Origin: a virus
Reading direction: 5' to 3' (one strand)
IMG/VR virus record: IMGVR_UViG_3300045999_005723
Location: 1 to 24,220 of that record
DNA length: 24,220 bases
In this document: positions 18,239-24,220 of the stretch, piece by piece
Position numbering within the stretch: position 1 is the stretch's first letter
How the letters are laid out: the number at the start of each line of letters is the position of its first letter
Program-made: the position numbers and the translations under genes
The notes under the pieces: generated by a model
The model's database searches: none
The model's input: the letters and a program-made list of their open reading frames with translations, nothing else
Told to the model about the DNA's origin: nothing

Positions 18239-19743
18239 GGTTGGCAGTTGATTGTGATTGTTGCTGTGGTCGCTGATGTGAAATTGACTGGCAATGTGGT
18301 ATCTGCTGGGTCGGTTCCCTGGCAGCAGTCACTTAGCCACGACCGGCAGGATACCGGATCTGCTTCAGACTCGTTGCACTGGCTCACCGGGCATGTTGTC
18401 CATGTCATTGTGATGCTATTTTTGGTGGCACCGAATGCGCGGTTAATCGTGTGATTGCCACAGACATCGTCACAGTCAACCGTCAGCGTCCCCTGAAATT
18501 GATCGTTTGCGATCCCGAATCCTCGGCAAGGTTCCTGGCAAGTGCCATAAATGCCACCAGCTACAGGATCCATGTCGAAGCTATCACAGATTTCGTCATA
18601 CGCTCCATTGTTTGAAAGCGAGTTTGTAAACGGTGTAGCGTAGTTTAAGAACTGAACGATCATATTATTCAGCGGCGGAGGGAATCCCATCACTTGATTG
18701 TTGAAATAGGTTTCAGAATTGATCGCGGCACAAGTCGGGTCGTTTGGGCGATCAGTCCACCATTGCTCATCAGCATCTCTTTCACCACTTCCGCATGGTG
18801 CAATTGAGTTGCACTCTGCTGCATATGTCTGACTTGAGTCGAAACAAAACGTGCTTGTTGTCATCTGCACCCAGTTTGGAGCGTCTACAGCGCAATCAAT
18901 AAAGCGGAAGCTATAGAGAGGACCTGGTGTCCCTGCAGGATACTGATAAGAGGTAATCTGCTGCTGACCAAATAGGCAATAGAAAAAGCCCATCAGCCCA
19001 CCTAACCCGCCTTCATCGCAAGTTGGGGAAATGATTGTGCAATCACTGTTGCGTGGGCAGTTGTCATTGTAGTGCGCAGATATTTTGTAGCGTATTGTGC
19101 GTTCTGTTTTCGCGTAGACGGTTCGGCCAAACACCGCGAAGATCTCTTGCTGCGTACCGCTCGGCGCAAACGTCAAGAGCAGTGACACCTCTTGCCAGGT
19201 TGTGACTTTGTAGAACAGTTCAAGGTCCTCTACCTTGAACGTAAAGACGTAATACTCAGTCGGTTTACATCCTCCCCACTGCGTATAAATGTTTGGGTAG
19301 AATGGATCTTCTTCATAGTCTTTCGCGTTGTACCAGGTGGAACACGGAACGCAGGAACCAGCAGGAACAGGACCACCACCGGGACCACCGAACGCCTCGC
19401 CGTAGCCAGTGCCCTGAAATCCTGGCCCGCCTCCTCCTTGCGGATTGCAGCAGTCTACGTTTGAACCACCAGGAAGCCACGAATTGTAGAACGCTTTCCA
19501 GCAGTCTCCCTGGGTTCCGTCCCATGCGACGGCAGCGGAGTAGTCAACAATCTCATATTCCACGGGCGTGGAGCAGTATCGCAACACCAGCGAGCAACCA
19601 GGGATCGCGTTGATCGCCTGGTTGATTGTCCACGAATAGGTATCGCTACCAACCGACGCGGCGATCGTGGTGATCGTCTCAGTGCATGGACCACAATCAC
19701 CACCAGCACAGCATGTACACCCAGCCCCATGCTTGTTAGCCAT
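18235..19743 (-). CDS. Very cysteine-rich putative virion protein, 502 residues
   Basis: About 33 of 502 residues are cysteine, spread along the whole chain and often paired (GCTCCAGGDCGPC at the start, DCC, CVPC, DCCQ). The protein is also rich in glycine, asparagine, serine, threonine and aromatic residues, and low in lysine. It lacks a signal peptide. It lies downstream of the tape measure and tail proteins in the same transcript, so it is probably a distal tail, fibre or surface protein. Disulfides could form after release. The ATG at 19743 overlaps the previous stop. No family is recognised. Confidence 0.65.
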   Translation of the reverse strand: MANKHGAGCTCCAGGDCGPCTETITTIAASVGSDTYSWTINQAINAIPGCSLVLRYCSTPVEYEIVDYSAAVAWDGTQGDCWKAFYNSWLPGGSNVDCCNPQGGGGPGFQGTGYGEAFGGPGGGPVPAGSCVPCSTWYNAKDYEEDPFYPNIYTQWGGCKPTEYYVFTFKVEDLELFYKVTTWQEVSLLLTFAPSGTQQEIFAVFGRTVYAKTERTIRYKISAHYNDNCPRNSDCTIISPTCDEGGLGGLMGFFYCLFGQQQITSYQYPAGTPGPLYSFRFIDCAVDAPNWVQMTTSTFCFDSSQTYAAECNSIAPCGSGERDADEQWWTDRPNDPTCAAINSETYFNNQVMGFPPPLNNMIVQFLNYATPFTNSLSNNGAYDEICDSFDMDPVAGGIYGTCQEPCRGFGIANDQFQGTLTVDCDDVCGNHTINRAFGATKNSITMTWTTCPVSQCNESEADPVSCRSWLSDCCQGTDPADTTLPVNFTSATTATITINCQP

Positions 19744-20098
19744 TGTCGATTCCAAAAACTACCTGGAGAGTACGCGCAGCACCTTCACTTGATCCGCTCA
19801 CCAACTTGAGATTAGTTGGCGTCGTCGATGGTCCACCAATCACACCACGGAACGCGGCTGCATCCAGTGCAACGTGGCGACTAGTTCCCACCGTCACGCT
19901 GTACTCAGTACCTTCCTTGTAGACCGGCTTGTAGGTGGTTCCGCCATCGTCGCTAACCTCGAACTTCATTGAAGTTCCAGTCAACGCGGCTGGCGTGACC
20001 ACTGCCAGAGGAATTTTATCCAGTGGCACCGACACAGCGGCACTGGTCGTTGCTCCGTTCGCGATCACCACATTAGCCCGCTCGATTTTTGTTGCCAT
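19736..20098 (-). CDS. Putative structural protein, 120 residues
   Basis: The sequence is beta-like and rich in alanine, threonine and valine, with motifs VVIANGATTSAAVSVPLDKIPLAV, MKFEVSDDGGTTYKPVY, then YSVTVGTSRHVALDAAAFRG. This layout of strands with a single G-G-T-T turn is typical of small Ig-like or decoration domains in phage virions. The role could be a tail-surface or fibre-linked protein. It starts 3 nt after the upstream gene's stop and ends overlapping the cysteine-rich gene. Confidence 0.6.
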   Translation of the reverse strand: MATKIERANVVIANGATTSAAVSVPLDKIPLAVVTPAALTGTSMKFEVSDDGGTTYKPVYKEGTEYSVTVGTSRHVALDAAAFRGVIGGPSTTPTNLKLVSGSSEGAARTLQVVFGIDNG

Positions 20099-20100
20099 GT

Positions 20101-20715
20101 TTAGCAGTCCTCAAAGTCAACAAACCAATAACCAGAATACCATTCACGCTTGCATTGTACCCACTTATCCGCAGCAATCGAAGCAGCGGAGATATTGTAG
20201 ACGGTATGAGTCGTGCTTGTGCTTGTCAAACTCGTGCCAGAAAGTTTGTAGGCTGTCACTGTACCAGAGCCGACAGTTGTGCCACTTCGTGCCGTAATCC
20301 CGCCAGAATTTACCTTAGCAATCATCGCGACACCTGGCCTAGCGTAAACGTCAACTACGATCAGCGTTCCGTCTTGCGTGCGTGTTGCTAGGAAGAAATC
20401 GTTATCCTTAATGAGCCGATCGCTAAGGTTGAATACTTCGGTTATCACACTGGTACTGTTGGGCGTGTGCGCGGAGATGACGTCGGTTGATTTGTCCCGA
20501 GTCGCAACCCTAGCATCGCCATTGGCGACCACTGGAACCGCTGCCCCATAATCACCAGCGGCGATGTCCTCCTCCGCCTGCATCAGCCAGGTAGCACCAG
20601 TATTTGCTGGCACGTTGCGACTACCTGGAGTGCTGTAGCCTGCCACCTGTTCGCGGACCATCTTTTGGACCGCCTTGGCTAGCTCAGGGCTTAGGACTGC
20701 GTATTGTCGCGTCAT
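20101..20715 (-). CDS. Putative structural protein, 204 residues
   Basis: The start ATG at 20715 follows CCTGGAGTTGGGC and overlaps the upstream stop. The N-terminal 30 residues form a helix (LSPELAKAVQKMVREQV). The rest is beta-rich and full of serine and threonine, with VITEVFNLSDRLIKDNDFFLA and LIVVDVYARPGVAMIAKV, ending WYSGYWFVDFEDC. This composition suits a virion or tail-tip component. No family is recognised. An in-frame TTG at 20721 is a less likely start. Confidence 0.6.
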   Translation of the reverse strand: MTRQYAVLSPELAKAVQKMVREQVAGYSTPGSRNVPANTGATWLMQAEEDIAAGDYGAAVPVVANGDARVATRDKSTDVISAHTPNSTSVITEVFNLSDRLIKDNDFFLATRTQDGTLIVVDVYARPGVAMIAKVNSGGITARSGTTVGSGTVTAYKLSGTSLTSTSTTHTVYNISAASIAADKWVQCKREWYSGYWFVDFEDC

Positions 20716-21620
20716 GCCCAACTCCAGGGACCAAGCGATAGGTCGTTAAAGTTGGCTGATTTGTAGCGATTGAAGCTAGGCGAGATAAACACAGGAGTTG
20801 TCAGGCTAGTATTCTTCCCGCCCGAGCCGTTAAGGTTGCCGGTAGTTTGCTGGAAAGCATCGTCACCGAACGGAACTTTTGCACCCGTCCCCTTGGATCC
20901 GCCCGACCAGTAGTAGGTTCCTTCGTCCAGTAGTTTGATCTTCCAGCCTTCGCCGTTGTTTGACCAGAACTTGAATTGGTACTCCACATTCCAATAAGCT
21001 ACCTGCTCTTTCCGCTCCTGGGTCGCACTGATCGAAGCACAAAGCACCGTGTTAGCAGCGGCACCCCAGAACGCTTGCGAGTTGACGCGGTTCATGTAGT
21101 TGGGAATCTGGGTGTAGTCAAAGTACAGTTCCGCTCTACTGATCGTCAGCACCTGGATTGTTTCAGGTGTGGTCAGTGGTGGCAGTGACTCGCCAGCCGA
21201 GTTGTAGAATGGCCTGGTAGGATCCTGAGCATCGAAGAGTAGCGGAACCTCGATCGTCTCAGCGGACCATGACCACCTGGGCGTGATGTCCCAAGGTTCC
21301 TGGTTAGATTCGTTGGCCTTGATGGTCTGGTTGTCAAAGACACATTCCACCTCCCAGGTAGCCGGACCAATCTCCGTGCATGTGCGGGAGATGCAGTACG
21401 CGCCGGCTGCAATGTCCGACGCGGCACCGATGGCAGGGATCCCGGGGACTAGGACAACTTCGTTCTCCCTTGCATCCTCATCGGGACTACCAGCGAGACC
21501 CACGCCATCAGTCATACGGACAACAAAGACTACCGAATGCTGGAGGTTTACCCGCAGCTTATCGAGGTCGAACGTCTCTTGGCTGTTGATCCCGACACGC
21601 TTGCCGATAACGGCACTCAT
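20712..21620 (-). CDS. Putative tail or baseplate structural protein, 302 residues
   Basis: The protein begins MSAVIGKRVGINSQETFDL and has beta-rich stretches, including WNVEYQFKFWSNNGEGWKI followed by LLDEGTYYWSGGSK. Its end is glycine- and asparagine-rich (TTGNLNGSGGKNTSL). It lies directly downstream of the tape measure gene, where distal-tail or baseplate proteins are usually encoded, so a tail-tip role is likely but not proven. ATGA couples it to the tape measure gene. No recognised signature was found. Confidence 0.6.
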   Translation of the reverse strand: MSAVIGKRVGINSQETFDLDKLRVNLQHSVVFVVRMTDGVGLAGSPDEDARENEVVLVPGIPAIGAASDIAAGAYCISRTCTEIGPATWEVECVFDNQTIKANESNQEPWDITPRWSWSAETIEVPLLFDAQDPTRPFYNSAGESLPPLTTPETIQVLTISRAELYFDYTQIPNYMNRVNSQAFWGAAANTVLCASISATQERKEQVAYWNVEYQFKFWSNNGEGWKIKLLDEGTYYWSGGSKGTGAKVPFGDDAFQQTTGNLNGSGGKNTSLTTPVFISPSFNRYKSANFNDLSLGPWSWA

Positions 21621-23278
21621 AGTGCGAACTCCACAAAGGCGGCGGCTGGGTTGGTGAGTGCTTTAGCGATCTTCTGCAAGAAGGCTGCTTGCTGTCGCTC
21701 AAGAACCAATTGCTGGTTCATGGCGTTCTCTCGGAACTTCTCGAATGCTGCTGTACTTGTCGCCTCCAGTGCTTGCGGCTGAGCGAGTTGTACGGCTTGC
21801 TGGGTAGTCTCCTGCGCTGCTGCTGTAACTTCGTCGCGTCCCTGTCTAGCAGCATCTACACCAGTTGCCAGCCCTTGCAATGACTCATCGCTAATCGCAT
21901 CACGCAGGTCGTCTGCTACTTCCTGGGCCTGCTCCGCTGTCTTCTGGATGGTCAACGCTTCCAGTTTCTTGGCGTTCTCGCTGGCTTGCAATTCGGAAGC
22001 CTTCTTCGCGGCTTCTGCTTCGTAGGTAGCTCGCATGTCGGCCATCGTTCGCTGGAAATTCTCGATGGCATTTTTGCCGAGGTCCTCTGGTGCGACTGCT
22101 TTTTCAAACGATTCAAACATCGCTTGTTTGCTAGTCTCCATCACCTGGACCATTCTTGCCTGAATCCTGGCAGCCTCCTTATCGAGGCTTTGGACTGCAT
22201 CCTCCCCGAACATTCCACGGGTCAGAGGATTGTTAGCAAGGACCCTGAAGAGATCCCAAAACACATTGATGATCGATGCACCCATGCCTACGATGAAATT
22301 CATAGCGGCTTTGAGTGCATGGAAGCCACGGATTGCAGCGTCTAGCGGGCCAGTGACGTATGCCATCGTCTCGCCAACCATTCCAAAGACTCGGCTTGAG
22401 TTGTCAGCGGCGGTGGCGGATAGGCCGAAACTATTGAACAATTCCTTCAACCAGTTAACGGCTAGGGTTGCATACGGCAGGAACGCTGTACCGATCGCGG
22501 TTGCAACATCAGTCCATCCCGCAACCAACGCTTTTTGCTGATTGGCATAGGAGCCAGAGGAGCGGGCTAAGTCTCCTTGCGCCTTTTCCGTTCCAACCAG
22601 AATGAGGTTATACCTGGCCATTGTCTTTTGGGCTTCGGTGGCTGTTTTTGGGTTTAGCCCCTGCTTTAGTAGTTCAGCACTAACAGCCGCCTCGTTTACC
22701 CTTGCACCAAACCTCTCTATTGCATCAGCCTCTCCCCGCAAGGCAGACTGCAGCGCATTAAATGCCTCAATATCTGTAACCTTATGGAAAGATCCCATGT
22801 CATATGCTAATCGAGTGAGATCCTTGCTCATTTGCTGAGAAACGGCAGGATCCAAACCAAGCGGCACAATCAACGCTTGGCTGTCAGCCATGAACTGGAG
22901 CACCTCGGATCTGCCGCGCCCCATCTGCTTTGCGAACTGGTCACCCCACGCTTGCATCTGATCGGAGCTGTCGCCAAAGATAACACGGAACTTATTCAGT
23001 GTTTCCTCAAGCGTAGACGCCTGATCGATTGCGTTTTTAACTGTGAACGAAACACCGACAGCGGCACCGAGGGCGGTGGCCTGAACTGTCAAACTGCGCA
23101 GCATTCTGCCAATACCACCAAGAGCGGATCCCATCGCACCGAACCCGACCCGCCCGACCATTTGCACCTGGGCTGAGAACTTCCGGATTTGTGCTTCCAT
23201 CGACGCAAAGGCACGGCGGAAAGCGGCCTGGCCTTCAACACCCATCTCAACATATGCGCGGCCTGCAAACTGTGCCAT
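21617..23278 (-). CDS. Tail tape measure protein
   Basis: This 553-residue protein has the features of a tape measure protein. The N-terminal region has repeats of helix and hydrophobic glycine/alanine stretches (motif MGSALGGIGRMLRSLTVQA). A phage tape-measure core follows, with FRVIFGDSSDQMQAW and ADSQALIVPLGLDPA. Two hydrophobic segments (one with FIVGMGASIINVFWDLFRVL) come next, then a long alanine/glutamine-rich coiled-coil tail. It sets tail length and is ejected during infection. At 553 residues it implies a rather short siphovirus tail. The ATG overlaps the upstream stop as TAATG. Confidence 0.85.
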   Translation of the reverse strand: MAQFAGRAYVEMGVEGQAAFRRAFASMEAQIRKFSAQVQMVGRVGFGAMGSALGGIGRMLRSLTVQATALGAAVGVSFTVKNAIDQASTLEETLNKFRVIFGDSSDQMQAWGDQFAKQMGRGRSEVLQFMADSQALIVPLGLDPAVSQQMSKDLTRLAYDMGSFHKVTDIEAFNALQSALRGEADAIERFGARVNEAAVSAELLKQGLNPKTATEAQKTMARYNLILVGTEKAQGDLARSSGSYANQQKALVAGWTDVATAIGTAFLPYATLAVNWLKELFNSFGLSATAADNSSRVFGMVGETMAYVTGPLDAAIRGFHALKAAMNFIVGMGASIINVFWDLFRVLANNPLTRGMFGEDAVQSLDKEAARIQARMVQVMETSKQAMFESFEKAVAPEDLGKNAIENFQRTMADMRATYEAEAAKKASELQASENAKKLEALTIQKTAEQAQEVADDLRDAISDESLQGLATGVDAARQGRDEVTAAAQETTQQAVQLAQPQALEATSTAAFEKFRENAMNQQLVLERQQAAFLQKIAKALTNPAAAFVEFAL

Positions 23279-23910
23279 TAGCCGAACCTCGCCTTGTAGT
23301 AGTCAACCCAGATCTTTGTCATCTTGTTTCGATGTCTTGCCAGTGCCGGTGCCATTGTTGGGCGCTTCGGCATCCTAAAGTTCATCGGTCTACCAGTCTT
23401 GCTACTAATCAACGCTAGATCCTGATGAGCAATCGTCGTTTTACCCTTGCGTCGCTTGATATTTTGAAGTGTTATCAATGCTGGGATGTAACGCACCTTA
23501 GCCGTAAACGTCCCGCCAAACTCATGAAGCTCAGCACCCCATTTCGATCCTAGCTTTCGGCTCCATCCAGCAAAGCCGATCTTTACATCACGCTTGCCGA
23601 GATTCACCTCGTAAACAATTTTGCGGATCCCGAAGTCACGATCGCCATATCTCGCCATCGGTGGTTTGCCTGGTGGCCGTGGCTTGCGTCCCTTCTGGTA
23701 GACTGCAACAGGCTTACCGTCGATCACCTCAGTTCTAATCTGCTTCTGTGGTTTGACTGGATTCCCGATAAGCTTCCTGGCATCCTGCCGAATGATCGCA
23801 CCAAACCTTTCAAGGGCTCGGCGGTCGATATCTTGGATTGCTGAGATTCTGCGGTTGGCTTGCTGGATGATCCGCTGAAAGCCCCGCGTTTTTGCTTTCA
23901 GCTTGAGCAT
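23278..23910 (-). CDS. HK97 gp10-like tail completion or minor tail protein
   Basis: The 210-residue protein is basic throughout. It has ALERFGAIIRQDARKLIGN, then ELHEFGGTF near the middle and MPKRPTMAPALARHRNKM near the end. The HEFGG motif followed by a P-x-x-x-P-A-L helix is the layout of HK97 gp10-type proteins. It would close or join the tail. AAAGGATAAACGCG precedes the ATG. It lies between the tail assembly chaperone and the tape measure gene and overlaps the former by about 100 nt. Confidence 0.6.
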   Translation of the reverse strand: MLKLKAKTRGFQRIIQQANRRISAIQDIDRRALERFGAIIRQDARKLIGNPVKPQKQIRTEVIDGKPVAVYQKGRKPRPPGKPPMARYGDRDFGIRKIVYEVNLGKRDVKIGFAGWSRKLGSKWGAELHEFGGTFTAKVRYIPALITLQNIKRRKGKTTIAHQDLALISSKTGRPMNFRMPKRPTMAPALARHRNKMTKIWVDYYKARFG

Positions 23911-24220
23911 CGCGTTTATCCTTTGGAAGCATCAGTTTCAGCATCGAAATAGTCTGCGAGTTGATCGGCCACCGCTCCTTGCCATCCTTTTTGTTGGCGT
24001 CAACAAAAAGCTCTGGGCGTGCTCCCCTCGCCATCTCCATTAACTGCCAGGCTGTCAATCCTGATGGGTCGATTCCGACGATTCCAGCCAGTCGATAGAG
24101 AGCTTGCCAAACGCTTGTTTGATCCGCTCCGCTTGTACCTCCTGGCCCCGCTTGCTGCTTGACCACAGACCGGCCAGCAGTTCCTTTTTTGCGGGTGCCA
24201 GGCGCGAAAAAAAACCAGAC
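23810..24220 (-). CDS. Tail assembly chaperone, downstream (-1) frame, 5' end outside window
   Basis: The frame is open from the window edge to 23810. Its core, WQALYRLAGIVGIDPSGL then TAWQLMEMARGARP, matches small phage tail-assembly chaperone domains just before tape measure genes. A GTG at 24166 is the only internal start and has no clear binding site. The overlapping upstream frame runs through a slippery A AAA AAG at 24184-24190, so this frame is probably reached by -1 frameshifting, as in lambda gpG-gpGT. The last 35 residues overlap the gp10-like gene in another frame. Alternatively it is simply the 3' end of one continuous gene. Confidence 0.6.
   Translation of the reverse strand, partial: VWFFFAPGTRKKGTAGRSVVKQQAGPGGTSGADQTSVWQALYRLAGIVGIDPSGLTAWQLMEMARGARPELFVDANKKDGKERWPINSQTISMLKLMLPKDKRDAQAESKNAGLSADHPASQPQNLSNPRYRPPSP
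24055..24220 (-). CDS. Tail assembly chaperone, upstream (0) frame C-terminus (partial)
   Basis: A second minus-strand frame is open from the window edge to a TGA at 24055-24057. It reads a believable soluble helical segment with the motifs FSRLAPAKKELLAGLWSS and QAERIKQAFGKLSIDWLE. It contains A AAA AAG in the exact 0-frame register for -1 slippage. The helical, charged look and the overlap with the chaperone core frame fit the shorter product (gpG-like) of a G/GT pair. The rest lies beyond 24220. Confidence 0.5.
   Translation of the reverse strand, partial: SGFFSRLAPAKKELLAGLWSSSKRGQEVQAERIKQAFGKLSIDWLESSESTHQD
24150..24190 (-). promoter_or_regulatory. Candidate -1 ribosomal frameshift signal
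   Basis: On the minus strand AAAAAAG (24190-24184) is followed after three bases by a stem: CTGCT at 24180-24176 pairs with AGCAG about 20 nt later, and inside it GGCC pairs with GGTC with one bulged A. Slippery heptamer, short spacer and stem are the standard parts of a -1 frameshift site. A second slippery run of eight T (24214-24207) lies just upstream in the same frame. Confidence 0.55.

Noticed and set aside
1-24220. CRISPR array, insertion sequence or transposase
   Set aside because: No regularly spaced repeats with unique spacers, no transposase-like protein and no terminal inverted repeats were seen.

Overview
The window reads as part of the genome of a tailed, siphovirus-like bacteriophage or prophage. 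The evidence is a recombination and replication gene set on the plus strand, a tail tape-measure gene with tail-assembly neighbours on the minus strand, very tight gene packing with many ATGA, GTGA and TGATG start/stop overlaps, and many small unrecognised genes. The sequence is moderately GC-rich. Gene starts are mostly ATG with AGGAG-type ribosome binding sites, which suits a Gram-negative-like host. Host phylum cannot be fixed from the sequence alone. No integrase, terminase, portal, capsid or lysis gene was recognised, so the window is only part of the genome.

Layout. (1) 1-520: tail end of an unknown gene, two tandem palindromes, and a leftward RusA Holliday-junction resolvase with its own candidate promoter. 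(2) 484-990: gene-poor and AT-rich at 596-660. It probably holds divergent control signals and one or two very short genes. (3) 990-6550: a run of small accessory genes, mostly of unknown function (a DUF551 protein, a nucleoside deoxyribosyltransferase-like enzyme, small membrane proteins). Five tRNA-derived elements lie in the spacers between them. (4) 6555-15011: a replication and recombination module containing a staphylococcal-nuclease-like protein, a RecE-type PD-(D/E)XK exonuclease, a Sak4-like RecA-fold ATPase, a DUF669 (SSB-like) protein, a sigma-region-4-like protein, an SF2 helicase and a primase-polymerase/helicase. (5) 15237-14884 back from 24220 on the minus strand: tail assembly chaperone (probably made by -1 frameshifting), a gp10-like protein, tape measure protein, several structural proteins including a very cysteine-rich one, a Rmf/CrpP-like peptide, a metallophosphoesterase, an adenine-type DNA methyltransferase and a DUF5664 protein. 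The two transcription units converge and overlap near 14.9-15.0 kb.

How it works together. The exonuclease, the Sak4-like ATPase, the SSB-like protein and RusA make a self-contained set for single-strand annealing or strand exchange and junction resolution. The SF2 helicase and prim-pol/helicase provide replication. The methyltransferase, deoxyribosyltransferase-like protein and DUF5664 protein point to DNA protection and nucleotide-pool adjustment.

The most unusual feature is the set of five tRNA-like elements at 2012-2078, 2610-2684, 4416-4473, 4898-5014 and 5276-5352. They keep a TTCRA-type T-arm and mostly good acceptor stems. Between these they carry odd middles: an anticodon arm capped by a tetraloop, a short middle lacking an arm, or a 117-nt version with an extra domain. 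Each sits between protein genes, and three share a downstream leader. Two of those three also share a homologous small membrane-protein gene. They look like one repeated module that has spread and diverged, not ordinary phage tRNA genes.
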